Below, one piece after another: positions 25,823-34,159 of a DNA stretch of 64,000 bases (the first letter of the stretch is position 1; the number at the start of each line of letters is the position of its first letter). Under the pieces are notes generated by a model. It was not told the DNA's origin. It saw nothing but the letters and a program-made list of their open reading frames with translations, and ran no database searches. The stretch is from positions 124,001 to 188,000 of the forward strand of contig JAFEBS010000019.1 of NCBI GenBank assembly GCA_018242525.1, given 5' to 3'. This DNA is from Planctomycetota bacterium (GTDB lineage Bacteria > Planctomycetota > Planctomycetia > Planctomycetales > Planctomycetaceae). The translations under genes and the position numbers were made by a program.

Positions 25823-26116
25823 CGAAGCGATTCCGTGCGAAGTTCCTTTTCACATCACGACCGATCAGGGGCATCAGCCACGGACGGCGATTCCAAGGAT
25901 AACACAATCTGTGCCGGGCGAGTATTCGGCGACCGTCCAGACTGGTACCCGTGTTTTCATTTTGACGGTTTCGGGTATGCTGATCTGTCTGAAGATTCTG
26001 CGAAACGTGGCGACGAATTCCCTCGAAATCGAATCGTTTGACGTCCGCAAGGGTTAGAATAGATGGTTCTGTGTCGAAGGACAGTCAGGAAATCTGCAAT
26101 CCGAACGGGATTCACG

Positions 26117-27400
26117 ATGTACCGCTGCAAAAATCTGCAACTGACCGCGCTGGTGTTGGGGCTGACGCTGGTCGCTTTTTCATTGCCAACCAATGCCCTG
26201 GCTCAAGGGGCCAAAGAGAAGAGTACCGGAAAATCCAAATCCATCCGCGGCAAAGATTTGCCAGCGGTTCCCGGTGTGAGCGATTACGCATCCAAGAACT
26301 TCACTCTACGAACGGACATGCCGGTCGCCGAGGCGAAGGAACTGCTGACGCGGCTGGAAACGATGATCGTGCTGGTGGCACGCTATTTCGGCAAGCCCAA
26401 TTCGCAAATCATCGAGATGAATGTCGTCAAGGATCCCAACATCTGGCCGCCCAATTCGATTGATCCTGATGCCATCAACAGCATCCAGTCCGGGGGCGGG
26501 ATCACTCTGAGCGTCACCCAGTTTCAACGCAGCAGTACGGGTCAGAAACAGGCGATCGCGGCCAAGTCCATCGTGTGGGCCGTAGCAGATCGCGGAACGC
26601 CCCAGCATGAGGCTGTTCACGCGTACTGTCATCAGACGTTTGGCCGCACCGGACCCACCTGGTACTCCGAAGGGATGGCGGAACTGGGACAGTACTGGAA
26701 GGAAAAGGAGGACGGAGTCAACATTCATGAAGGAGTGTTGAAATACTTGAAGTCCCAGGAACCGAAGGAACTGACCGAGATTGTCGCCTCGGGTCAGCAG
26801 ACGGGTGACAGTTGGCAGAATTACTCGTGGCGCTGGGCGCTGTGTCATCTGCTGGCGGCGAATCCCAACTACGCCTCACGATTCAAGCCACTGGGCCTGC
26901 AACTGCTGAACGATCAACAGACCAGTTTCGAGGCGGTATATGGGCCGATGGCCAAAGAAATCAATTTCGAATACAACTTCTTCCTGACACACCTGGATCA
27001 GGGCTATCGGGCAGACTTGTGCAGTTGGGACTGGAAGGCCAAGTTCACGCGACTGAAGGGAACAGGATCCGCTCAATCCAAGATCGACGCGATGCGAGGC
27101 TGGCAACCGGCACGCGTCCTGGTCAAGGAAGGGGATAAGCTGGCGATCACCTGCAAAGGCGAGTGGCAACTGTCGAAGTCTGGAGAAAAACTGACCGCCG
27201 ACGGCGATGCTGACGGCAATGGAAAACTGGTCGGTATCCTGTTCCAGGATTACCGCCTGTCGGAACCATTTGATCTGGGGGCCACCTGTCAATGGGAAGC
27301 CCCCGCCGAAGGCGAACTGTTCGTGCGTTGCCGTGACGATTGGAGCTCAATCGCCGACAACAGCGGTACTGTCACGGTCAAGATCAAGGTGGGCGAATGA
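26117..27400 (+). CDS. Secreted gluzincin-like metallopeptidase
   Basis: A 427-residue protein with a signal peptide (LQLTALVLGLTLVAFSLP, cleavage near NALAQ). The zinc site is HEAVH at residues 164-168 with a second Glu at 185 in TWYSEGMAELG, the arrangement of MA-clan peptidases such as the DUF1570 group. The last ~110 residues form a beta-rich domain (GWQPARVLVKEGDKLAITC onward) resembling LecA/galactose-binding-like modules seen at the C-termini of planctomycete exoproteins. ATG at 26117 was chosen because it starts the signal peptide and has GGGA upstream; the frame opens at 26063. It overlaps the next protease gene by four bases. Confidence 0.8.
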   Translation: MYRCKNLQLTALVLGLTLVAFSLPTNALAQGAKEKSTGKSKSIRGKDLPAVPGVSDYASKNFTLRTDMPVAEAKELLTRLETMIVLVARYFGKPNSQIIEMNVVKDPNIWPPNSIDPDAINSIQSGGGITLSVTQFQRSSTGQKQAIAAKSIVWAVADRGTPQHEAVHAYCHQTFGRTGPTWYSEGMAELGQYWKEKEDGVNIHEGVLKYLKSQEPKELTEIVASGQQTGDSWQNYSWRWALCHLLAANPNYASRFKPLGLQLLNDQQTSFEAVYGPMAKEINFEYNFFLTHLDQGYRADLCSWDWKAKFTRLKGTGSAQSKIDAMRGWQPARVLVKEGDKLAITCKGEWQLSKSGEKLTADGDADGNGKLVGILFQDYRLSEPFDLGATCQWEAPAEGELFVRCRDDWSSIADNSGTVTVKIKVGE

Positions 27401-28185
27401 TTGCACACACCCTGCGTCCGGTCGTCCTGGTCGTCTGCGTGATGGGTGCGGCGTCCGTGCAGGCCGATGACTTCAACACGCAGATGATGCGCGCGACCGT
27501 CAAGCTGAAACATGACAGTTCGACGGCGGCGGGATTCGTGCTGCGGCAGACGCGCCCGCCGGAAAAGGGCGGCGAGCGATCTGTCCTGATCACGGCGGCG
27601 CATGTGTTGGAAAAGACGAAGGGCTCCGAGACAACGCTGGTCTATCGAGTCTGCGACGGGGAGGGGCTTTACAAAAAGCACTCAATGCCGCTGGCCATCC
27701 GTCAGCAAGACCAGCCGTTATGGTCGAAGCATCCGACGGAAGACGTGGCCGTCCTGCCAGTCGTCATCCCGGAAGGGGCCGATCTGGCCGCGATTTCTGT
27801 CGATGCGCTCGCCAGCGACGAATTGCTGCGACAGCATCAGATTCATCCGGGTCAGACGATCGCCTGCCTGGGATACCCGCACAAGGTGGAAGCGAATGAA
27901 GCCGGATTCCCCGTCCTGCGGACGGGAGCCATTGCCAGCTTTCCGCTGATTCCCTCAGCGACGAACAGGACTTTTCTGTTCAGCGCCAACACGTTTGAAG
28001 GAGACAGTGGCGGGCCCATCTACGACGCCGAATCCGGCCTGATCCTGGGCCTGATGCATGGCCAGCACTTCCTGGACGAGGAAATGGTGCTGATCTACGG
28101 TTCCAGCAAGCTGCGCCACCGTCTTGGATTGGGCATTGTTGTACAGGCGGCGTTCATCCGGCAGACGCTGGAACAAGTCCCGTGA
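27397..28185 (+). CDS. Secreted trypsin-like serine peptidase
   Basis: A 262-residue exported protease with signal peptide (LRPVVLVVCVMGAASVQA) and a complete catalytic triad: His69 in LITAAHVLE, Asp116 in TEDVAVLP and Ser204 in FEGDSGGPIYD. No PDZ domain follows, so it is a compact S1-type protease rather than full-length DegP. ATG at 27397 overlaps the stop of the preceding metallopeptidase in an ATGA, implying translational coupling and near-equal synthesis of the two secreted proteases. The open frame begins at 27340 but lies within the preceding gene. Confidence 0.87.
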   Translation: MIAHTLRPVVLVVCVMGAASVQADDFNTQMMRATVKLKHDSSTAAGFVLRQTRPPEKGGERSVLITAAHVLEKTKGSETTLVYRVCDGEGLYKKHSMPLAIRQQDQPLWSKHPTEDVAVLPVVIPEGADLAAISVDALASDELLRQHQIHPGQTIACLGYPHKVEANEAGFPVLRTGAIASFPLIPSATNRTFLFSANTFEGDSGGPIYDAESGLILGLMHGQHFLDEEMVLIYGSSKLRHRLGLGIVVQAAFIRQTLEQVP

Positions 28186-28201
28186 CAGGCTGTGGGCCGG
28201 G

Positions 28202-28795
28202 TCACTCCTTGATGATCACCGGCGGCGGTGTCTTCCCTTCGGGGTAAAACTTCATGGACAACGAGTTCACACAGTGACGTGTGTTCTTCTTGGTCAACCG
28301 TTCGCCCGTAAAAACATGACCCAGGTGTCCGCCACAGTTTTCGCACAGGATCTCGGTCCGTGAGCCATCTCGATCGCGGACCTTCTTGACGGCACCGGGA
28401 ATCTCATCGTCGAAACTGGGCCAGCCACATTCGCTCTCAAACTTGTCCTTGGACTGGTACAGCGGGGCATTGCAGCGACGGCAGACGAATGTGCCAGGAT
28501 CCTTGAGGTCGGTGTATTCTCCCACAAAGGGACGTTCGGTCCCCTTCTGCACGATGACATATTCCTCTTCCGGCGTCAGTGGATTGTACTCGGCAGATTC
28601 GGATGGGGTCTTCGCGGTGGATTCGTCCATTTCCTGTCTGTCTCCCTGGAGTGGTTCGGCCGCGGTCGCTGCTTCGATCAGAGCGGGATTAGTGGACTGC
28701 GTTGCCCGATTCACATTACCACAACCGGTCATGCCGGCCGCCACCAGCCAAAGTATGAATGTTCGCCCCAGCTTCGCCCGTAAACAATTCGGCAT
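28202..28795 (-). CDS. msrB: Exported methionine-R-sulfoxide reductase (MsrB lipoprotein)
   Basis: A 197-residue protein. The ATG at 28795 starts a lipoprotein signal with lipobox MTGC and Cys25. The rest is an MsrB domain: [19 protein letters not shown], zinc pairs CRRC and [17 protein letters not shown] and the catalytic Cys175 in RHCVNSLS. It reduces methionine-R-sulfoxide in exported proteins. A membrane-anchored stand-alone MsrB is unusual compared with the cytosolic form. The frame stays open to 29113 through the family D repeat, but that extension is not protein-like. It is convergent with the serine protease gene. Confidence 0.9.
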   Translation of the reverse strand: MPNCLRAKLGRTFILWLVAAGMTGCGNVNRATQSTNPALIEAATAAEPLQGDRQEMDESTAKTPSESAEYNPLTPEEEYVIVQKGTERPFVGEYTDLKDPGTFVCRRCNAPLYQSKDKFESECGWPSFDDEIPGAVKKVRDRDGSRTEILCENCGGHLGHVFTGERLTKKNTRHCVNSLSMKFYPEGKTPPPVIIKE

Positions 28796-29112
28796 CAGTC
28801 CCACTCCCACACTGTACTGTTCGGGGGTGCCACCCAAATGCGGGTCACGAATTCCCGTCTGCAGTTTGCGGCTTTCCCAGTAGCCGATCTCGTGAGAGAT
28901 CGGACGTCGCGTGACAAACCTCCGAATTCTCACGAATTCGGCTACAAAAGATTGTGACCCGCGTTGGGTGCCACCCCGGTTTCTCGTTCCGGGGATTGTC
29001 GCATCGCAACGACTCTGAGGGAATGGCAAACCGAGGCTTGTCTCGAAACTTCGCGTTTGGCACAGTGTCCTGCCAACGGTCAATCCAAAGCTCGAGATTC
29101 TGAGGAATTTCA
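28796..29112. other. 317-base divergent intergenic region
   Basis: This separates msrB (minus) from the esterase gene (plus) and must contain their promoters. It holds the 66-base family D inverted repeat at 28880-28945. The msrB frame happens to remain open through it. No other feature was recognised. Confidence 0.5.
28880..28945. repeat. Family D double-hairpin inverted repeat
   Basis: Two 25-base arms in inverted orientation (28880-28904 and 28921-28945). Each arm is itself palindromic: CCGATCTC-GTGA-GAGATCGG on the left, CCGAATTC-TCAC-GAATTCGG on the right. The arms differ at four positions in total, and every difference is balanced within its own hairpin, so two perfect 8-base stems are kept. 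A 16-base linker separates them. Confidence 0.8.
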
Positions 29113-30006
29113 ATGGCGATCATCTTACGCGGGACGCTGCTGGCTGGCCTGGTGTGCGCGGCCTGTCACGTCGGGTGGGCGGACGAACACCCGGTGATTT
29201 CCATCTGGAACGGGAAAGCTCCGGGAGAGACCGGGGATCCCGGCCCTGAAATTGTTCAACCAAACAAGCCGGATGAGAAACCCCCGGTGATTCGATTGAC
29301 CAACATCAGCCAGCCGACGCTCACCGTTTACCTGCCCGCAAAAGAGCGACGGAGCGGGACGGCGGTTGTCATCTGTCCTGGAGGCGGCTTCAATATTCTC
29401 GCTTGGAACAAGGAGGGATTGGAAGTTGCGGAATGGTTCAATTCGATCGGCGTCACCGCGCTGGTCTTGAAATACCGAAGTCCGACCTCGAAGCGACCTG
29501 TCCCCTGGCTGGCTCCCGCTCAGGATGCCCAGCGCGCCATTCGAGTTGTCCGCAGTCGAGCCGCGGAATGGGACCTGCAACCGGACCGGATCGGTCTTCT
29601 CGGATTTTCCGCGGGGGGTTGCACGGCGGCGAATGCCTCCATCAAGTCGGCCGAACGCCTGTACGACAAGACCGATGCCATCGATGATGCCTCCTGCCGC
29701 CCTGATTTCGTCATGTTGATTTATCCGGCCTACCTGGTGGATGGCGAAGGGCGATTGAAGTCCGATCTGGTCGTGACAAAAGAAACGCCCCCCATGTTCC
29801 TGGCTCACGCGTTCAATGACGGAATCACCTGCGAAAACAGTGTGCAATTGTTCCTGGCGTTGAAAAAGGCGGGAGTGGCATCCGATCTGCATGTCTATTC
29901 GGCCGGGGGACATGGATTTGGACTGAGGGCCAGTGATCAGGCGGCATCCACGTGGCCCAGTCGTTGCGAGGACTGGCTGCGATCACGCGAACTGATCCGG
30001 CGATAA
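29113..30006 (+). CDS. Secreted alpha/beta-hydrolase (esterase, acetylxylan-esterase-like)
   Basis: A 297-residue exported hydrolase with a signal peptide ([19 protein letters not shown]). It has the oxyanion loop ICPGGGFN, nucleophile elbow GFSAGG with Ser166, a likely Asp in [10 protein letters not shown] and the His in [10 protein letters not shown]. This is the BD-FAE/acetylxylan esterase-like layout used to remove acyl groups from polysaccharides. ATG at 29113 is preceded by GAGGAATTTCA. The acetyltransferase gene follows after 10 bases on the same strand. Confidence 0.88.
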   Translation: MAIILRGTLLAGLVCAACHVGWADEHPVISIWNGKAPGETGDPGPEIVQPNKPDEKPPVIRLTNISQPTLTVYLPAKERRSGTAVVICPGGGFNILAWNKEGLEVAEWFNSIGVTALVLKYRSPTSKRPVPWLAPAQDAQRAIRVVRSRAAEWDLQPDRIGLLGFSAGGCTAANASIKSAERLYDKTDAIDDASCRPDFVMLIYPAYLVDGEGRLKSDLVVTKETPPMFLAHAFNDGITCENSVQLFLALKKAGVASDLHVYSAGGHGFGLRASDQAASTWPSRCEDWLRSRELIRR

Positions 30007-30016
30007 TGGGGGGAGT

Positions 30017-30445
30017 GTGATGCAGATCCGACCATTCGAACGCGGAGACGAAGCCGCCGTGATCTCGTTATGGGATCAGTGCGGCCTGCTACGTCCCTGG
30101 AATGATCCCAGGAAGGACATCGAGCGAAAGCTGAAAGTTCGGCCAGACTTGTTCCTGGTTGGATTGGTCGACGGGCAGATCGTGGCATCGGTGATGGCGG
30201 GATACGAAGGCCATCGCGGCTGGATCAACTACCTGGCCGTAAGCCTGGCATGCCGTCGTCAGGGACTTGGACGCGAAATCCTGTCTGCCGCTGAAGAGCG
30301 GTTGCGGGAATGTGGCTGTCCCAAGATCAACCTGCAGGTCCGGACCACCAATCAGGAAGTCATCGAGTTTTATCGCAGCGTGGGATTTGAGATCGATGAC
30401 GTCGTCAGCCTGGGGAAGCGTCTGGAAGTTGACGGGGCGTATTGA
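30017..30445 (+). CDS. GNAT acetyltransferase, YpeA-like
   Basis: A 142-residue protein close to Escherichia coli YpeA in key stretches: MQIRPFERGDEAAVISLW, LLRPWNDPRKDIERKL, GYEGHRGWINYLAV, CPKINLQVRTTN and VSLGKRLE. The acetyl-CoA loop is RRQGLGREIL. The acceptor substrate is not known. ATG at 30017 has GGGAG in good position. It follows the esterase gene by 10 bases and is closed by a strong hairpin at 30467-30495. Confidence 0.92.
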   Translation: MMQIRPFERGDEAAVISLWDQCGLLRPWNDPRKDIERKLKVRPDLFLVGLVDGQIVASVMAGYEGHRGWINYLAVSLACRRQGLGREILSAAEERLRECGCPKINLQVRTTNQEVIEFYRSVGFEIDDVVSLGKRLEVDGAY

Positions 30446-30466
30446 ATGCGCCCGTACCAACAAACA

Positions 30467-30495
30467 AGCCGCAATCCATGGACTGGATTGCGGCT
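30467..30495. terminator. Bidirectional hairpin terminator
   Basis: AGCCGCAATCCA (30467-30478) pairs perfectly with TGGATTGCGGCT (30484-30495) across a five-base loop. It lies between the 3' ends of the convergent acetyltransferase and lipoprotein genes. The flanks are only mildly A- and T-rich. Confidence 0.7.
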
Positions 30496-30528
30496 GTTGG
30501 ATTTCGACAGGAAGCGAACAGTCTGAAA

Positions 30529-30852
30529 CTATTCGGCCTTCTTTTCTTCGGCCTTTGCCTCAGGTTTTTCTTCGGCTTTTTCTTCTGGCTTGGATTCAGT
30601 CGCAGCCGGCTTTTCGGTGGTTCCGCCAGCAGCGTCGGCGGGAACTTCCGTGCCGCCGCCCGTGGTCGATCCGTCACCCGACGGCATAGGCTTGGCGGCG
30701 GTTTCCTTTTTGGCGCCGTCCGCTTTTTCCGGAGCCCCGATGGTGTCCTTTGGCGGAGGACCGCTCATATTCGGCTTGGCGCCCCCATCGCAACCCAGAC
30801 CGAACATCGAGGCACTGAACGCCAACAGCAGTGAGCAATAAACCTTGCGCAT
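30529..30852 (-). CDS. Small Ala/Glu/Lys-rich lipoprotein
   Basis: A 107-residue protein: signal RKVYCSLLLAFSASMF, lipobox GLGC with Cys21, then a low-complexity tail of Pro, Ala, Lys and Glu ending in repeated EEKPEAK/AEEKKAE units. The tail is probably disordered and could span or bind the cell wall or anionic surfaces. No family was recognised. ATG at 30852 was chosen for the signal peptide; the frame is open to 30984. Confidence 0.7.
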   Translation of the reverse strand: MRKVYCSLLLAFSASMFGLGCDGGAKPNMSGPPPKDTIGAPEKADGAKKETAAKPMPSGDGSTTGGGTEVPADAAGGTTEKPAATESKPEEKAEEKPEAKAEEKKAE

Positions 30853-31297
30853 TGAACCATTCACCCTTACTTCTGACCGCCCGCAACGCGAATCGTTCAC
30901 GCACAGACGTTGTAGATTCCTATCGCCGCGGAGCACCCATCCGTTCGCAAGTGCTGACCCTGACACGACGACTCCGGCACCCATCGGCCGAAGGATGAAT
31001 CCATTACAGTCCCCAACCCGTTGAAATTCAACCCACAGACCCGAATCCGGCCCGATGAAGTACCGGTAACATCAACGCAAAATCGATTCGGGCACCTGTA
31101 GCGATCAACTGTGAATTACCGTTTTGGTTCGGAAGATCGTCACCAAAAGCGACACAACAAGTGTCTCATCCAATTGGTATTTAATCACTTATGGAATCCC
31201 ACCAACCTTGACCGTTGTCTCTCCGCGAGCCGCCGGTTCCAGGCCGGCTTTTTTGGCCTTGGTTGACGCGGCCAATGATCTGTCGAACAATCGCGAC
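30853..31297. other. 445-base divergent region with an isolated terminator-like hairpin
   Basis: This lies between the lipoprotein gene (minus) and ruvX (plus). The frame of ruvX is open through most of it (from 31124), but the product lacks RuvX similarity before 31298. A GC hairpin followed by six T at 31232-31254 lies just before ruvX. The rest shows no coding signal, so a leader or small RNA is possible. Confidence 0.45.
31232..31254 (+). terminator. Intrinsic terminator or attenuator upstream of ruvX
   Basis: GCCGG (31232-31236) pairs with CCGGC (31244-31248) across a seven-base loop, followed at once by TTTTTT (31249-31254). The nearest upstream plus-strand gene already ends at the 30467-30495 hairpin, so this one would end a leader or small transcript made within the intergenic region. 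Confidence 0.5.
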
Positions 31298-31792
31298 ATG
31301 ACACACGCACCGAATTCGCCGCCATCGACCGATTCTCCTTCCCTCCCAGGACATGGCGCGCTACTGGGGTTGGACTACGGGACAAAGCGTCTGGGAATCG
31401 CCGTTTGTAACGCCGACCAGACGATTGCCGTCCCCGTGGAAACGTGGATGGTCCGATCCCCCGAGCAGAACTTGAGGCATTTGCGAGAATTGATTGAGGA
31501 CTATCGCGCGGTGGGAATCGTACTGGGACTGCCGGTTCGGCTGAGTGGCGCCGAAGGGGATCAGGCCGGGGTCGTCAGGCAGTTTGGAAACTGGCTGGCG
31601 GACCAGACGCGGCTGCCCGTCGCGTATTGGGACGAACGGTATTCCTCCATGGAAGCGGAGGTCTTATTGTGGACTCAGGGGATTTCTCCAACGAAGAGCA
31701 AGGAACGGTTGGACCGACTGGCAGCGCAGATCATCCTGCAGGCGTTCCTCGATGCCCCGGATCGAACCAGTCCACCCGCTCCGAAAGTGTAA
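31298..31792 (+). CDS. ruvX: Putative pre-16S rRNA nuclease RuvX (YqgF)
   Basis: A 164-residue RNase H-fold protein with LLGLDYGTKRLGIAVCN (first catalytic Asp), GIVLGLPVRLSG, VAYWDERYSSMEAE (Asp-Glu) and KERLDRLAAQIILQAFL (last Asp). This is the YqgF/RuvX pattern for the enzyme that matures the 16S rRNA 5' end. ATG at 31298 fits family length; the open frame starts at 31124. The next gene begins five bases after its stop. Confidence 0.9.
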   Translation: MTHAPNSPPSTDSPSLPGHGALLGLDYGTKRLGIAVCNADQTIAVPVETWMVRSPEQNLRHLRELIEDYRAVGIVLGLPVRLSGAEGDQAGVVRQFGNWLADQTRLPVAYWDERYSSMEAEVLLWTQGISPTKSKERLDRLAAQIILQAFLDAPDRTSPPAPKV

Positions 31793-31797
31793 CTTCC

Positions 31798-32655
31798 ATG
31801 CCGCAGCTCGATCGCGAAGAGTACATCGAACAGGCCTATTTCTTCCGCACTTTTCACGAGCGTCTGGACGAGAACCTGCCCTCGCAAGAGATCCTGTTGA
31901 GCATCCGTGAAGAGATCCTGGCCACCACCAAGCTGCCACTCGCTTTGGATGTGCTGCGCGATGAATTGACGCACAAGGGGAAACTCTGCGAAGGGATGTC
32001 ACTGCTGGGACATTACTTCGCGCCGTTTCAGGCGTTTGTCATGGCCCGCTCCGAAGAGGACAAATCGAAGTTTGATCAGCGCATCGCGTTGCAGGTCCTG
32101 GAACGGGAGGCGAAGTATCGCGCCGAAACTCCCCAACCCGCCGGACTGTTTGTCTTCCAATTTGAGTGCATCGCCCGCAACCGCCTGGGCTACAGCGACG
32201 GAATGAGTGCCATTGCGGCCGATCCGATGTACGACACAGACTGGCGAGACTGGATCCTCAAAGCGGGTACTCAATTGGGTGTGGTCGAGTTTGCAGACCT
32301 GATCTATTACCGGTCCGAAGCCTATGTGGAAGAACGTCGCCGGACCGCCGGCGCAGAATACACACCTTCGTCCAAGATCCTGTTCGGCCGACAGGAAGGC
32401 CGCATCGCCCGCGCGAACCGGGGCAAGGATCCGCTGTATCTATTCGGAGCACTGCAGCGGCAACTGGGCTACCCCGCCATTCCCCGCGCCAAATCGGCTC
32501 GAGAACTGCAGTTGCCTCCGCTGCTGGAACAACGCCTGCAACGCCTGGAAAAGCGATTGCAACTGGTCGAAGCCGAGTCCCAGGGAAAGCTGGACCTGAG
32601 CGAGTTCTACACGAATCCGCCGCAGCTTGAAGCGGACGACGCGACGGATCGTTAA
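31798..32655 (+). CDS. Conserved hypothetical protein, RuvX operon partner
   Basis: A 285-residue soluble protein with no signal peptide and no family I can name. Notable stretches are LDREEYIEQAYFFRTFHERL, LPLALDVLRDELTHKGKL and GMSLLGHYFAPFQAFVM. The C-terminal third contains a predicted coiled coil (LLEQRLQRLEKRLQLVEAES). It starts at ATG 31798, five bases after ruvX, so the two are almost certainly cotranscribed. A role in translation or in rRNA maturation is suggested by that linkage only. The frame opens at 31627 inside ruvX. Confidence 0.75.
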   Translation: MPQLDREEYIEQAYFFRTFHERLDENLPSQEILLSIREEILATTKLPLALDVLRDELTHKGKLCEGMSLLGHYFAPFQAFVMARSEEDKSKFDQRIALQVLEREAKYRAETPQPAGLFVFQFECIARNRLGYSDGMSAIAADPMYDTDWRDWILKAGTQLGVVEFADLIYYRSEAYVEERRRTAGAEYTPSSKILFGRQEGRIARANRGKDPLYLFGALQRQLGYPAIPRAKSARELQLPPLLEQRLQRLEKRLQLVEAESQGKLDLSEFYTNPPQLEADDATDR

Positions 32656-32754
32656 CCCCGATTTTTCACCACGGATTTCACTGACCGGAATGCCACTGCG
32701 TATCCATATTTCATCCGTGGCCGTCAATGAATTATTCGGTCCAACGAAAAGCAG

Positions 32755-33957
32755 TCAATCCTCGACTTCCGGTTCGTGCTCTGACAACCACGAGACGAAT
32801 TGCTGCAACTCGGGGTCGACAGGTTCCGCAGCGGTCACGCCGAACGCATCTGCATCAACCGTTTGAATCCAGTCGACGAATCCCGGTGCCATGGCCACCG
32901 GGTCGGGCAGTGCCGCCACCGGAATAATGGCCGCCAGCGCGGCCGCCACCTCGTCAGCCGATCCGTAACGATCCGCAGGGTTCTTGGCGAGCAGATAGGA
33001 GACAACTTCCTGGATCACGGGCGGAATCCCGGGAACGAAGTCTGTCAGCGGCCGTGGAGCTTCGCCCGCATGTCGCAACATCTGGCGCACAGGGTTCTTG
33101 TCGGGGAACGGGACCTGACCTGTCAGGCAGTGGTAGAACGTACACCCCAGACTGTACAGATCACTCAATTCATTGGCCGCGTGGGGATCTTCCGCCTGCT
33201 GGGCCGACATATAGGCATAGTGGCCGAGCACACTGTTCCCGCCCTGGTTGATCGTCAGGTCGTCTCCGTCACCATCCAAGGAATCGACGAACGACAACGC
33301 GTCGCGTGCGGCTCCAAATTCCATGATCTTGACCACACCCTGATCCGAGACCCACAGGTTCTCAGGACAGATATCACGATGGATGATCTCTTGCGAATGC
33401 AGATATGCCAACCCCAGCGCGGCCTGATGAATCAATTGGCAGGCTTCCAGAAACGGAATCACGCCATCACGTTCCAGTCGCTGGGCCAGGGTCTCGCCGT
33501 GCAGTGACTCCAGGGCGATAAACGGAATTTCGCCCACGCGACCGACCTGGTAAGTCTTGACGACATGTGGGCAGTCAACCTGCAAGGAAACTCGCGCTTC
33601 GCGACCCAACCGGGCGGTTCGTTCAGGATCCTGGTTCAGCGCGGCAGGGAACACCTTGAGACTGACCGGCTGGGCAAATTCGACTTGCTCGGCGTGATAG
33701 ACGTCTCCCAGACGGCCAGCCGTGATCCGTCCAGTCACACGATAGGGCCCCAGCAGATAGGGACCGTGAATTCCAGCCAGCAGGGCCTGGGCCTGAAATC
33801 CCGTCAACTCGCGTTCGTCGACCAGCCAGCGAATGAAATCCGCGCCTTCGTCTGCCGTTCGATTTCCCTCCAGCCATCCCTGCTGAAACTCGTCAAACCG
33901 CTCCGGCGTCAGCAGTTGGGCTTCAAGGATCAATTCACGACATTGATTCAGATTCAT
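32755..33957 (-). CDS. Degenerate Ser/Thr protein kinase (EFG in place of DFG)
   Basis: A 400-residue protein. The kinase domain, about 70-340, follows an N-terminal helical region like those of planctomycete kinases. Lys101 (SLKVF), the HRD motif at 193-195 and Asn200 (HRDICPENL) are kept. The DFG motif is EFG at 213-215 (KIMEFGAAR), the glycine loop reads TAGRLGDVY with the first Gly replaced, and the APE region is degenerate (SAQQAED). Asp to Glu in DFG weakens Mg binding in known kinases, so this may be a pseudokinase or a slow kinase. No membrane helix is visible. ATG at 33957 is the first in frame. Confidence 0.85.
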   Translation of the reverse strand: MNLNQCRELILEAQLLTPERFDEFQQGWLEGNRTADEGADFIRWLVDERELTGFQAQALLAGIHGPYLLGPYRVTGRITAGRLGDVYHAEQVEFAQPVSLKVFPAALNQDPERTARLGREARVSLQVDCPHVVKTYQVGRVGEIPFIALESLHGETLAQRLERDGVIPFLEACQLIHQAALGLAYLHSQEIIHRDICPENLWVSDQGVVKIMEFGAARDALSFVDSLDGDGDDLTINQGGNSVLGHYAYMSAQQAEDPHAANELSDLYSLGCTFYHCLTGQVPFPDKNPVRQMLRHAGEAPRPLTDFVPGIPPVIQEVVSYLLAKNPADRYGSADEVAAALAAIIPVAALPDPVAMAPGFVDWIQTVDADAFGVTAAEPVDPELQQFVSWLSEHEPEVED

Positions 33958-34159
33958 CGGTCGCTGTCCTGCCTGAGGTTTCGAAGCGAGGCGTCTGTGA
34001 CATCATTGCGGGCAGCGAGATTGCATGTCGAAACTGGTTCGAATGTGGAAAACACGATATCGGGGCCCGCAACGCGGTGAGATTCTCCACAAATCCCCGT
34101 GCGTTTGCCAGCGAACTGGCTGCTGGGAGTCGTCGCTGAAAACGGATATGGGCGATTCA

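Noticed and set aside
24668..26041. 457-codon frame on the plus strand
   Set aside because: Antisense to the ROK kinase gene; no start signal or domain.
32669..32720. CCACGGAT ... ATCCGTGG inverted repeat after the RuvX partner gene
   Set aside because: Arms of only eight bases with a long loop; it may be a decayed repeat, but the evidence is too weak to call.
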